DNA of 64,000 nt from Streptomyces sp. cf386 (GTDB lineage: Bacteria > Actinomycetota > Actinomycetes > Streptomycetales > Streptomycetaceae), in contig NZ_FNHV01000006.1 in assembly GCF_900103585.1 (NCBI RefSeq), positions 62,001 to 126,000 of the forward strand, written 5' to 3'. A program made the position numbers and the translations under genes. The notes below the pieces were generated by a model that made no database searches, was not told the origin of the DNA, and worked only from the letters and a program-made list of their open reading frames with translations. This document shows positions 35,366 through 43,770 of this stretch, piece after piece. Every line of letters begins with the position of its first letter. Positions within the stretch are counted from its first letter, which is position 1.

Positions 35366-35812
35366 CTAAGCGACATTGACGCGCTGACCGGGCGGGGCTG
35401 CCTCAAGCCACGCGAGAAATCCGGTCAGCGCGTCTTCGCTCATGGCGAGTTCCAGGCGCGTGCCCCGGTGCAGACAGGCGAGGATCACCGCGTCGGACAG
35501 GAGCGCCAGCTCCTCCTCGCCCTCGGGGACGCGACGGCCGGCGACCTCGATCGCGGAGCGCTCCAGGATGCGGCGCGGGCGATAGGCGTAGGAGAAGACG
35601 CGGTACCACTCGATGCGGTCGCCGTTGTAGCGGGCGACGCCGTAGCTCCAGCCCTTGCCGCTGGTGTCGGGTTTCTCGGGTACGTCCCAGCGCAGGGAAC
35701 AGTCGAAGGTGCCGCCGGAGCGCTGGATGAGCCTGCGGCGCAGGCCGAATACGAACAGCCCCAGCACCACCAGGGCGACAACGATTCCGCACACAGTCAG
35801 AGCGAGGACCAT
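35366..35812 (-). CDS. DUF2550 membrane-anchored protein
   Basis: A 148-residue protein with one N-terminal transmembrane helix (LALTVCGIVVALVVLGLFVFGLRRRLIQR) and a cytoplasmic domain containing GGTFDCSLRWD...GWSYGVARYNGDRIEWYRVFSYAYRPRR. This matches DUF2550, an actinobacterial family that regularly follows the atp operon; its function is unknown. ATG 35812 is preceded by GAGGAGGT at 10 nt; GTG 35818 is an alternative. It lies downstream of atpC behind a large hairpin. Confidence 0.85.
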   Translation of the reverse strand: MVLALTVCGIVVALVVLGLFVFGLRRRLIQRSGGTFDCSLRWDVPEKPDTSGKGWSYGVARYNGDRIEWYRVFSYAYRPRRILERSAIEVAGRRVPEGEEELALLSDAVILACLHRGTRLELAMSEDALTGFLAWLEAAPPGQRVNVA

Positions 35813-35868
35813 CGACACCGACCTCCTCGTCTCCTAGGTAACGGAACGGAAAAAACTTCCATATCTGC

Positions 35869-35916
35869 CTCAGCCGCGACCGGCACCGGATTGCTCCGGT
35901 CCCAGCCGCGGCTGAG
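35869..35916 (-). terminator. Large hairpin at the end of the atp operon
   Basis: A 10-bp outer stem (CTCAGCCGCG 35869-35878 with 35907-35916) encloses a 6-bp inner stem (ACCGGA 35885-35890 with 35895-35900). It stands between atpC and DUF2550, about 60 nt after the atpC stop. Confidence 0.7.
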
Positions 35917-35975
35917 TGACGTCATCGCGTGCGCTCCCCCCAGAGCCTAAAGGCCCCGGGCGGTACCCCCAGGGG

Positions 35976-36350
35976 TCAGCGCGCCGTCGCCGCCTGCAGA
36001 CGGACCTCCGCGCGGCGGCTTGCGGACGCGTCGTCGTCCGACTTCGCGCGCTCCAGTGCCCGCTCCGCGCGCTGGACATCGATCTCGTCCGACAGCTCGG
36101 CGATCTCGGCCAGCAGCGACAGCTTGTTGTCCGCGAACGAGATGAAACCGCCGTGCACCGCGGCGACGACCGTTCCACCTTCACTCGTACGGATGGTCAC
36201 CGGGCCCGACTCCAGCACACCGAGCAGCGGCTGGTGACCGGGCATGACGCCGATGTCGCCGGACGTGGTGCGCGCGACGACCAGTGTGGCCTGGCCCGAC
36301 CAGACCTCACGGTCGGCGGCGACCATCGCGACGTGCAGCTCAGCAGCCAA
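35976..36350 (-). CDS. atpC: F1F0 ATP synthase epsilon subunit
   Basis: A 124-residue protein, (L)AAELHVAMVAADREVWSGQATLVVARTTSGDIGVMPGHQPLLGVL, the beta-sandwich of the epsilon subunit, with a C-terminal helical hairpin (EIDVQRAERALERAKSDDDASASRR). It is part of the rotor stalk and regulates ATP hydrolysis. I chose TTG 36350 because it follows GAGGAG at 5 nt and gives the family N-terminus; an upstream GTG would add an unlikely extension. It is separated from atpD by 129 nt that contain two hairpins, unlike the tight spacing of other atp genes. Confidence 0.92.
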   Translation of the reverse strand: MAAELHVAMVAADREVWSGQATLVVARTTSGDIGVMPGHQPLLGVLESGPVTIRTSEGGTVVAAVHGGFISFADNKLSLLAEIAELSDEIDVQRAERALERAKSDDDASASRRAEVRLQAATAR

Positions 36351-36369
36351 GGTGGCTCCTCGGGTCACC

Positions 36370-36390
36370 ACCCGGCGGGTTCTGCCGGGT
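36370..36390 (-). other. Small hairpin before atpC
   Basis: ACCCGGC (36370-36376) pairs with GCCGGGT (36384-36390) around a 7-nt loop, 20 nt before the atpC TTG start, close to its ribosome site. Confidence 0.55.
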
Positions 36391-36418
36391 GTTGGTTACA
36401 AGTCTAGTAGGCGTGGAA

Positions 36419-36446
36419 GAGGGGGCGGGACGTGCCCCGCCCCCTC
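36419..36446 (-). other. Strong hairpin between atpD and atpC
   Basis: An 11-bp perfect GC-rich stem (36419-36429 with 36436-36446) and a 6-nt loop, 33 nt after the atpD stop. It looks like a terminator or a processing/attenuation element inside the operon. Confidence 0.75.
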
Positions 36447-36479
36447 ACCAAGAGCACAAGGCTCACGAGCACCGGTGCG

Positions 36480-37916
36480 TCAGGAGACGCCCAGCTCCTT
36501 CGCGTTCTTCTTCAGGTCCTCGATACCACCGCACAGGAAGAAGGCCTGCTCCGGGAAGTGGTCGAACTCGCCGTCGATGATCGCGTTGAACGCGGTGATC
36601 GACTCGTCCAGCGGCACGTCCGAGCCGTCCACGCCGGTGAACTGCTTGGCGACGTGGGTGTTCTGGGACAGGAAGCGCTCGACACGGCGGGCACGCTGGA
36701 CGACCAGCTTGTCCTCCTCGCCGAGCTCGTCGATGCCGAGGATGGCGATGATGTCCTGGAGGTCCTTGTACTTCTGCAGGATCCCCTTGACGCGCATGGC
36801 GGTGTTGTAGTGGTCCGCCGCGATGTAGCGCGGGTCCAGGATGCGGGACGTGGAGTCCAGCGGGTCCACGGCCGGGTAGATGCCCTTCTCGGAGATCGGA
36901 CGGGACAGAACCGTCGTCGCGTCGAGGTGGGCGAAGGTGGTGGCCGGGGCCGGGTCGGTCAGGTCGTCCGCGGGGACGTAGATCGCCTGCATCGAGGTGA
37001 TCGAGTGACCACGGGTCGAGGTGATGCGCTCCTGGAGGAGACCCATCTCGTCGGCCAGGTTCGGCTGGTAGCCCACCGCGGAGGGCATACGGCCGAGCAG
37101 GGTCGAGACCTCGGAACCGGCCTGCGTGAAGCGGAAGATGTTGTCGATGAAGAACAGCACGTCCTGCTTCTGCACATCGCGGAAGTACTCCGCCATGGTC
37201 AGACCGGCAAGGGCCACGCGCAGACGGGTGCCCGGGGGCTCGTCCATCTGACCGAAGACCAGGGCGGTCTTGTCGATGACGCCCGACTCGGCCATCTCCT
37301 CGATGAGGTCGTTGCCCTCACGGGTGCGCTCACCGACACCGGCGAACACGGAGACACCGTCGTGGTTGTTGGCGACGCGGTAGATCATCTCCTGGATGAG
37401 CACCGTCTTGCCGACGCCGGCACCGCCGAACAGACCGATCTTTCCACCCTTGACGTACGGGGTGAGAAGGTCGATGACCTTGACGCCGGTCTCGAACATC
37501 TCGGTCTTCGACTCGAGCTCGTCGAAGTTCGGGGCCTTGCGGTGGATGCCCCAGCGCTCGCCCTCGTAGGTCTCATCGACGTTCAGCACCTCACCGAGGG
37601 TGTTGAACACCTTGCCCTTGGTGAAGTCGCCGACGGGCACCGTGATGGAGGCACCGGTGTCGGTGACCGGGGCCTGGCGGACCAGACCGTCGGTGGGCTG
37701 CATCGAGATCGTGCGGACCAGGCCGTCACCCAGGTGCTGGGCGACCTCCAGGGTCAGCGTCTTCTTCTCGCCGTCCTTGGCCGGGTCGGCCACCTCGACG
37801 TGAAGGGCGTTGTAGATCTCCGGCATGGCGTCGACGGGGAATTCCACGTCGACGACCGGGCCGATGACCCGGGCGACGCGGCCCGTGGCAACGGCCGTCT
37901 CAACTGTCGTCGTCAT
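36480..37916 (-). CDS. atpD: F1F0 ATP synthase beta subunit
   Basis: A 478-residue catalytic subunit. Walker A is GLFGGAGVGKTVLIQEMI, the catalytic Glu follows in GVGERTREGNDL, the Walker B region is DVLFFIDNIFRFTQAGSEV and the DELSEED-type loop reads IDELGEEDKLVV. All catalytic residues are present. It makes the three catalytic nucleotide sites of F1. The ATG overlaps the atpG stop by one base (TAATG). The gene is in the conserved order atpI-B-E-F-H-A-G-D-C. Confidence 0.97.
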   Translation of the reverse strand: MTTTVETAVATGRVARVIGPVVDVEFPVDAMPEIYNALHVEVADPAKDGEKKTLTLEVAQHLGDGLVRTISMQPTDGLVRQAPVTDTGASITVPVGDFTKGKVFNTLGEVLNVDETYEGERWGIHRKAPNFDELESKTEMFETGVKVIDLLTPYVKGGKIGLFGGAGVGKTVLIQEMIYRVANNHDGVSVFAGVGERTREGNDLIEEMAESGVIDKTALVFGQMDEPPGTRLRVALAGLTMAEYFRDVQKQDVLFFIDNIFRFTQAGSEVSTLLGRMPSAVGYQPNLADEMGLLQERITSTRGHSITSMQAIYVPADDLTDPAPATTFAHLDATTVLSRPISEKGIYPAVDPLDSTSRILDPRYIAADHYNTAMRVKGILQKYKDLQDIIAILGIDELGEEDKLVVQRARRVERFLSQNTHVAKQFTGVDGSDVPLDESITAFNAIIDGEFDHFPEQAFFLCGGIEDLKKNAKELGVS

Positions 37917-38833
37917 TACCTGTCACTCCCCGCGGTCGCGTCGGCCAGGGCTGCGGAGCCACCGACGATCTCGCTGATTTCCTGGGTGATTTCGGCCTGG
38001 CGGGCCGCGTTGGCAAGCCGCGAGAGCGTCTCGATGAGCTCTCCCGCGTTGTCGGTTGCCGACTTCATCGCCCGCCGCGTGGCGGCGTGCTTGGAGGCGG
38101 CCGACTGGAGCAGCGCGTTGTAGATACGGCTCTCCACGTAGCGCGGCAGCAGGGCGTCGAGGACGTCCTCCGCCGAGGGCTCGAAGTCGAACAGCGGAAG
38201 GATCTCGCCCTTGGGGGCAGCCTCCTTCGCGACCTCTTCGAGGCTGAGCGGCAGCAGACGGTCGTCGAGAGCCGTCTGCGTCATCATCGAGACGAACTCG
38301 GTGAAGACGATGTGGAGTTCGTCCACGCCACCCTCGGCCGTGTCCTTCTCGATCGCCTCGATCAGCGGAGCCGCGACCTTCTTGGCGTCCGCGTACGACG
38401 GCTCGTCGGTGAAGCCGCTCCACGACTCCGCGATCTTGCGCTCACGGAAGTTGTAGTGGGCGACACCACGGCGGCCGACGATGTAGATCTCGACCTCCTT
38501 GCCCTCGCCCTCCAGACGCGCGGTCAGCTGCTCCGCGATCTTGATGGCGTTCGAGTTGAAGGCGCCGGCGAGACCGCGGTCGCTCGTCAGGAGCAGCACC
38601 GCGGACCGCGTGACCGTCTCGGCCTGCGTGGTCAGCGGGTGCTTGGTGTTCGAGCCGGTACCGACCGCCGTGACCGCGCGGGTGAGCTCGGTCGCGTACG
38701 GCGTGGAGGCCGCCACCTTGCGCTGCGCCTTGACGACACGCGAGGCGGCGATCATCTCCATCGCCTTCGTGATCTTCTTGGTCGCGGTGACGGATCGGAT
38801 GCGACGCTTGTAGACCCGGAGCTGGGCTCCCAT
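37916..38833 (-). CDS. atpG: F1F0 ATP synthase gamma subunit
   Basis: A 305-residue rotor subunit. The conserved N-terminal helix is MGAQLRVYKRRIRSVTATKKITKAMEMIAASRVVKAQ, and the C-terminal helix ends SRLANAARQAEITQEISEIVGGSAAL. The middle has the Rossmann-like section with TSDRGLAGAFNSNAIKIAEQL. Its length exceeds E. coli gamma (about 287), with an extra segment in the middle (around AAPKGEILPLFDFEPSAEDVLDALLP) typical of actinobacteria. A GGAAGGGA ribosome site precedes ATG 38833, 21 bp after atpA. Confidence 0.96.
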   Translation of the reverse strand: MGAQLRVYKRRIRSVTATKKITKAMEMIAASRVVKAQRKVAASTPYATELTRAVTAVGTGSNTKHPLTTQAETVTRSAVLLLTSDRGLAGAFNSNAIKIAEQLTARLEGEGKEVEIYIVGRRGVAHYNFRERKIAESWSGFTDEPSYADAKKVAAPLIEAIEKDTAEGGVDELHIVFTEFVSMMTQTALDDRLLPLSLEEVAKEAAPKGEILPLFDFEPSAEDVLDALLPRYVESRIYNALLQSAASKHAATRRAMKSATDNAGELIETLSRLANAARQAEITQEISEIVGGSAALADATAGSDR

Positions 38834-38854
38834 GAGTCAGGTCCCTTCCTTACG

Positions 38855-40444
38855 TCACTTGGCGGCGGCCGGGGCGTCCTCGCCGAGAAGCTTGCCGTCC
38901 GAGGTCTCGAACTGCTTCTTGAATTCGGCGATCGCGTCGGCAACAGCGGTGAGGGTGTCGTCCGACATCTTGCCGCCCTCCTTGATGGAGGTCATGAGGC
39001 CCTGCTCCTTGCGGTGCAGGTACTCCAGGAGCTCCGTCTCGAAGCGGCGGATGTCGGTGACCGGAACGTCGTCCATCTTGCCGGTGGTGGCACCCCAGAC
39101 CGAGACGACCTGGTCCTCGGTGGCCATCGGCTGGTACTGAGCCTGCTTGAGCAGCTCGACCAGACGCGAACCACGCTCCAGCTGCGCCTTCGACGCGGCG
39201 TCCAGGTCGGAACCGAAGGCGGCGAACGCCTCCAGCTCGCGGTACTGGGCCAGGTCCAGACGCAGACGGCCGGAGACCTGCTTCATCGCCTTGTGCTGCG
39301 CGGAGCCACCGACTCGGGAGACGGAGATACCGACGTTCAGCGCGGGGCGCTGACCGGCGTTGAACAGGTCCGACTCCAGGAAGCACTGGCCGTCGGTGAT
39401 GGAGATGACGTTGGTCGGGATGAACGCCGAGACGTCGTTGGCCTTGGTCTCGACGATCGGCAGACCCGTCATCGAACCGGCGCCCATGTCGTCGGAGAGC
39501 TTCGCGCAGCGCTCCAGCAGACGGGAGTGCAGGTAGAAGACGTCACCCGGGTAGGCCTCACGGCCCGGCGGGCGGCGCAGCAGCAGGGACACGGCGCGGT
39601 AGGCGTCGGCCTGCTTCGAGAGGTCGTCGAAGATGATGAGGACGTGCTTGCCCTCGTACATCCACTGCTGGCCGATGGCCGAACCGGTGTACGGCGCCAG
39701 GTACTTGAAGCCGGCCGGGTCGGACGCCGGGGCGGCGACGATGGTCGTGTACTCCAGCGCGCCGTTCTCCTCCAGCGCGCGGCGGACCGACGCGATCGTC
39801 GAGCCCTTCTGACCGATGGCGACGTAGATGCAGCGGACCTGCTTGTTCGGGTCGCCGGTGCGCCAGTTGTCGCGCTGGTTGATGATCGTGTCGACGGCCA
39901 GGGCGGTCTTGCCGGTCTGGCGGTCACCGATGACCAGCTGACGCTGGCCACGGCCGATCGGGGTCATCGCGTCGACGGCCTTGTAGCCGGTCTCCATCGG
40001 CTCGTGCACCGACTTACGGGCCATGACGCCCGGAGCCTGAAGCTCGAGGGCGCGGCGGCCGGACGTCTCGATCTCGCCGAGGCCGTCGATCGGGTTGCCG
40101 AGCGGGTCGACGACGCGGCCGAGGTAGCCCTCGCCGACGGCCACGGAGAGGACCTCACCGGTACGGGAGACCGGCTGACCCTCCTCGATGCCGCTGAACT
40201 CACCGAGGATGACGGCGCCGATCTCGCGCTCTTCCAGGTTGAGCGCGAGGCCGAGGGTGCCGTCCTCGAACTTCAGCAGTTCGTTGGCCATGGCCGAGGG
40301 AAGACCCTCGACCTTCGCGATGCCGTCGCCGGCAAGGGTGACCGTACCGACCTCCTCGCGCGAGGCCGCGTCCGGCTTGTACGACTGGACGAAGGTCTCC
40401 AGTGCGTCCCGGATCTCCTCCGGCCGGATCGTGAGCTCCGCCAT
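38855..40444 (-). CDS. atpA: F1F0 ATP synthase alpha subunit
   Basis: A 529-residue subunit. Walker A-type loop [22 protein letters not shown], then [28 protein letters not shown], the [16 protein letters not shown] region and the arginine-finger section [34 protein letters not shown]. It binds nucleotide without turnover and supplies the catalytic Arg to beta. ATG 40444 gives [10 protein letters not shown], the family start; the frame stays open upstream but is unconserved. The 133-nt gap before it holds three hairpins. Confidence 0.97.
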   Translation of the reverse strand: [529 protein letters not shown]

Positions 40445-40486
40445 CTGGGTTCCCTGCTCTCCTTGTTGGGCCCGAAGTTTCACTTT

Positions 40487-40547
40487 GGGGGGATGGGGAC
40501 TCCCCCCTGAAAGAGGTGAATCCTCTGCACGGCCCAACATGGGCCGT
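40487..40547 (-). other. Hairpin cluster between atpH and atpA
   Basis: Three small stems lie in the 133-nt gap: GGGGGG (40487-40492) with CCCCCC (40502-40507), AGAGG (40512-40516) with CCTCT (40521-40525), and ACGGCCC (40529-40535) with GGGCCGT (40541-40547). Confidence 0.6.
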
Positions 40548-40577
40548 CGTGAGTACGTCTTGCTATTAAGTTTGCGG

Positions 40578-41393
40578 CTAGCTCGCCAGGCGGCGGCCGG
40601 CATCCTCGATGCGGTCCGCGAGGGAGCCGTTGATGACCTCGTCGCCGACCTGCACCCGGATTCCGCCGACGACCTCGGGGTCCACGTCGAGGTTGAGGTG
40701 CATCTGGCGGCCGTAGAGCTTCGCCAGGGCGGCGCCCAGGCGCTGCTTCTGTCCGTCGCTCAGCGGTACCGCCGAGGTGACGACGGCGACCAGGCGCTCC
40801 CGGCGCTCGGCGGCGAGCTTGGACAGGGACTCCAGTCCCGACTCCAGGCTACGTCCACGCGGCGCGGTCACCAGGCGCGTCACCAGACGCTCGGTGGTCG
40901 CCTTGGCCCGGCCGCCGAGCAGGCTGCGCAGCAGCTCGCCCTTGGCCGAGGTGGCGGCGGCGCGGTCGGTCAGCGCGGCGCGCAGCTCGGTGCTGGAGGA
41001 GACGATCCGGCCGAACCGGAACAGCTCGTCCTCGACGTCGTCGAGCGTGCCCGCCTTCTGCGCGGCGGTGAGGTCGGCGGTGTTCGCCAGCTCCTCCAGC
41101 GCGTCCACCAGGTCGCGGGACTGCGACCAGCGGGAGCGCACCATGCCGGCCACCAGGTCGATGGCCTCGCCGCCGACCTGGCCGCCGAGCAGGCGCTGGG
41201 CCAGCTCGGCCTTGGCCTCTCCGGCCTGCGCCGGGTCGGTCAGGACCCGACGCAGCGACACCTCGCGGTCGAGCAGCGCGGTGACGGCGGCCAGCTCGTC
41301 GGCGAGCTTGGCCGCGTCGACGGACGTCGAGTCCGTCAGCGCGTCGAGACGCTCACGTGCGGCTGCCAGGGCCTCGCGGCTCGCTCCGTTCAT
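40578..41393 (-). CDS. atpH: F1F0 ATP synthase delta subunit
   Basis: A 271-residue stator subunit that ties F1 to the b subunit. The C-terminal signature is VTSAVPLSDGQKQRLGAALAKLYGRQMHLNLDVDPEVVGGIRVQVGDEVINGSLADRIEDAGRRL. It is longer than E. coli delta (about 177), as usual for Streptomyces, because of an extended N-terminal helical domain. ATG 41393 overlaps the atpF stop (ATGA). Confidence 0.95.
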   Translation of the reverse strand: MNGASREALAAARERLDALTDSTSVDAAKLADELAAVTALLDREVSLRRVLTDPAQAGEAKAELAQRLLGGQVGGEAIDLVAGMVRSRWSQSRDLVDALEELANTADLTAAQKAGTLDDVEDELFRFGRIVSSSTELRAALTDRAAATSAKGELLRSLLGGRAKATTERLVTRLVTAPRGRSLESGLESLSKLAAERRERLVAVVTSAVPLSDGQKQRLGAALAKLYGRQMHLNLDVDPEVVGGIRVQVGDEVINGSLADRIEDAGRRLAS

Positions 41394-41938
41394 CGGCCGG
41401 CCTCGGCCTTCTCCTCGAGGTCGTCGAGGAAGCGGTCGATCACGCGGCTCTGCCGGGCGTGGTCCTCGAGGGACTCACCGACCAGCTTGCCGGCCAGGTC
41501 CGTGGCGAGCTTGCCGACGTCCTGACGCAGCGCGGAAGAGGCGGCCTTGCGGTCGGCCTCGATCTGCGCGTGACCGGCGGCGACGATCTCCTCGCGCTGC
41601 CGCTGGCCTTCCGCACGCATCTCGGCGATGAGCGCGGCGCCCTGCTCCTGCGCTTCCTGGCGCAGACGCGCGGCCTCGTGCCGGGCCTCGGCCAGCTGCG
41701 CCCGGTACTGCTCCAGGACGCTCTGAGCCTCGGTCTGCGCCGCCTCGGCCTTCTCAATACCGCCTTCGATCGCGTCGCGGCGCTCTTCCAGAACCTTGTT
41801 GATGTTCGGGAGCAGCTTCTTCCAGAAGAAGAAGAACACGATGGCGAAGGCGATGGTGCCGACGAGCAGCTCGGGGCCCGGCGGGACAAGCGGGTTCTGC
41901 TTCTCCTCGGCCGCCAGCTGTACCAGGTTGGCGATCAC
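41390..41938 (-). CDS. atpF: F1F0 ATP synthase b subunit
   Basis: A 182-residue stator protein. One N-terminal membrane helix (PELLVGTIAFAIVFFFFWKKLLPNI) is followed by a long amphipathic helix (EERRDAIEGGIEKAEAAQTEAQSVLEQYRAQLAEARHEAARLRQEAQEQG), which dimerises and contacts delta. GTG 41938 is the start, with GAAAGG about 8 nt upstream; ATG 41940 is immediately followed by a stop and is not usable. It overlaps atpH by 4 bp. Confidence 0.95.
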   Translation of the reverse strand: MIANLVQLAAEEKQNPLVPPGPELLVGTIAFAIVFFFFWKKLLPNINKVLEERRDAIEGGIEKAEAAQTEAQSVLEQYRAQLAEARHEAARLRQEAQEQGAALIAEMRAEGQRQREEIVAAGHAQIEADRKAASSALRQDVGKLATDLAGKLVGESLEDHARQSRVIDRFLDDLEEKAEAGR

Positions 41939-41979
41939 ATCAGTGCCTTTCGTCGAAAGGTTGGCTCGTCAGGGCTCGA

Positions 41980-42213
41980 TCATCCGTAGACGAACGGCAT
42001 GACGATGCCGATGAGGGCGAGCGCCTCACAGAAGGCGAAGCCGAGGATCTGGTTGGCACGGATCAGGCCGGCGGCCTCGGGCTGGCGGGCGAGGGCCTGG
42101 GTGCCGTTACCGAAGATGATGCCGACGCCGACGCCGGGGCCGATGGCGGCCAGGCCGTAGCCGATGGAACCGATGTTGCCTTCGACGGCGGCGAGGGTCT
42201 CAAGGGCAGCCAT
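41980..42213 (-). CDS. atpE: F1F0 ATP synthase c subunit
   Basis: A 77-residue hairpin of two membrane helices. The polar loop contains ALARQPEAAGLI, and the proton-binding carboxylate of helix 2 is the Glu in FCEALALIGIVMPFV. Helix 1 carries the glycine-rich GSIGYGLAAIGPGVGVGIIFGNG. These form the rotor ring; ring size cannot be judged. AAGGAAG precedes ATG 42213. Confidence 0.97.
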   Translation of the reverse strand: MAALETLAAVEGNIGSIGYGLAAIGPGVGVGIIFGNGTQALARQPEAAGLIRANQILGFAFCEALALIGIVMPFVYG

Positions 42214-42291
42214 GCTGATTCTTCCTTCTCTTTCATGGACCGGCGGGGGTTGGCCACCGGACGTTCTTGGGGGCTTGTGGTGCTGCGGGGC

Positions 42292-43110
42292 TCAGTGGTG
42301 CTCGGCGAGAGCGCCCTGGATGTACGAACAGGCCAGCAGCACGAAGACGTACGCCTGAACGGCCTGCACGAAGAGCTCGAAGAGGATCATGACCATGGTC
42401 ATGACGAAAGAGACACCGGCCGCCGGGATCATCCAGCTGTTCAGCAAGTACCAGGAGGCGACGGTGAACATGACCAGCATCAGGTGGCCGGCGAACATGT
42501 TGGCGAAGAGTCGGACCGCGTGCGTGAACGGGCGGACCAGCAGGTTCGAGAAGAACTCGATGACCATCACGAGCGGCAGCACCGCACCGAGCGACTTGTC
42601 GTAGCCGGTGACGTTCTTGAAGAAGCCGACGAAGCCGTGCCGCTTGAAGGTCACCGAGACCCAGATGAGCCACACGATGGCGGCCAGCACCATCGGGAAC
42701 GCGATGATCGACGAGACCGGGAACTGGGCCAGCGGGATCACGGACCAGATGTTCATGATCCAGATGAAGAAGAAGAGCGAGACCATGAACGGGACGTACT
42801 TCTCGCCCTCACGCTTGCCGAGGGTCTCGTAGACGATGCCGCGGCGTACGAAGTCGTAACCGGCTTCGCCGACCATCTGCAGCTTGCCGGGGACCACCTT
42901 CGCCTTGCCGAAAGCTGCCCAGAAGAAGGTGATGACGAGCAGGGTGGTGATGAGCGCGAGCAGCATCACCTTGTTGAACTCGAACCCGCCGACCTCGGCA
43001 ATCGGCTTGAAGAGGAACGAGTGCAGGCCCGGAGCCGGGAAGCCGCAGCCGTTGTCGGACATGATCCGACAGCTCCAGTCAAAGGCGAGCTGGGTCTGGT
43101 CAGCACTCAC
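42292..43110 (-). CDS. atpB: F1F0 ATP synthase a subunit
   Basis: A 272-residue membrane protein with about six helices. The essential Arg of helix 4 is in LVRPFTHAVRLFANMFAGHLMLV, and helix 5 has ELFVQAVQAYVFVLLACSYI. It forms the proton half-channels. The N-terminus starts at GTG 43110 (VSADQTQLAFDW), 6 nt after AAGGAG; an in-frame start 36 bp earlier lacks a ribosome site. The 225-bp gap upstream (43111-43335) is long for this operon and has a possible internal -10 (TATCGT, minus strand), so a second promoter is possible. Confidence 0.95.
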   Translation of the reverse strand: MSADQTQLAFDWSCRIMSDNGCGFPAPGLHSFLFKPIAEVGGFEFNKVMLLALITTLLVITFFWAAFGKAKVVPGKLQMVGEAGYDFVRRGIVYETLGKREGEKYVPFMVSLFFFIWIMNIWSVIPLAQFPVSSIIAFPMVLAAIVWLIWVSVTFKRHGFVGFFKNVTGYDKSLGAVLPLVMVIEFFSNLLVRPFTHAVRLFANMFAGHLMLVMFTVASWYLLNSWMIPAAGVSFVMTMVMILFELFVQAVQAYVFVLLACSYIQGALAEHH

Positions 43111-43335
43111 CACGGGCTCCTTCGGCGTGACGCATGGGTACGGCAACCTCGTTGTGTCGGCGCGGCGCGCAGCCGCGGTTCGGCACGGGACTGGTGTTAC
43201 GGATGTGGGGGCGGCTGAGGGGCATCGAGCCTCGCGAATGAGCAGGCGTCAGCTCAGATGCCTGCGCCCGCGATGCCGCAGTTGGCACCGGACGATAGCA
43301 GGACTTCTCATACGCACTTATCCCGGCCCTACCCC

Positions 43336-43770
43336 TCACGACGAGTGCCCCGATTTTTCGGGCTTGCCGCCCGAGGAGTCGGGTTCGACGTAGAGGATCT
43401 TGGCCTTCATGTGAGCGCGCGTCTGAGCGCCGATCCACGCGAGAGTGGTGGCGATGAGCGTGATCGCGAAGGCCTTGGGGTGGAACAGCGTGGTGTCCCT
43501 GAACACGCTCAGGAAGACGAACAGCAGCAGGATCTGCGCCGCGTAAAGCATCAGGCCCATCATCTGGAACAGATGCGGAAGCGATTTGGCGGTTCGCTGC
43601 AGAACGTAAAGCCCGATACCCATGAAGAGGATCGTGAGCACCGTCGCCACGACCGCCCCGATCGCCCCTTTACCGCCGACAACCACACCGCTGACGACGG
43701 CGGCGATCGCGCCGACGGCGGCTGTGGGCACAGCGGCCTGAAGCAAGATCCGGACGTCATTGGACGGCAT
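43336..43770 (-). CDS. atpI: ATP synthase protein I-like membrane protein
   Basis: A 144-residue protein with four hydrophobic segments: ILLQAAVPTAAVGAIAAVVSGVVVG, AIGAVVATVLTILFMGIGLYVL, LMLYAAQILLLFVFLSV and AFAITLIATTLAWIGAQT, and a polar C-terminus. It occupies the atpI position at the head of the atp operon. AtpI helps c-ring assembly or Mg uptake in other bacteria. Start ATG 43770. It is the first gene after the atp promoter region. Confidence 0.88.
   Translation of the reverse strand: MPSNDVRILLQAAVPTAAVGAIAAVVSGVVVGGKGAIGAVVATVLTILFMGIGLYVLQRTAKSLPHLFQMMGLMLYAAQILLLFVFLSVFRDTTLFHPKAFAITLIATTLAWIGAQTRAHMKAKILYVEPDSSGGKPEKSGHSS

Noticed and set aside
38087..40510. 807-codon plus-strand frame opposite atpA and atpG
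   Set aside because: It runs antisense to two strongly conserved ATP synthase genes and has the composition of a shadow frame.
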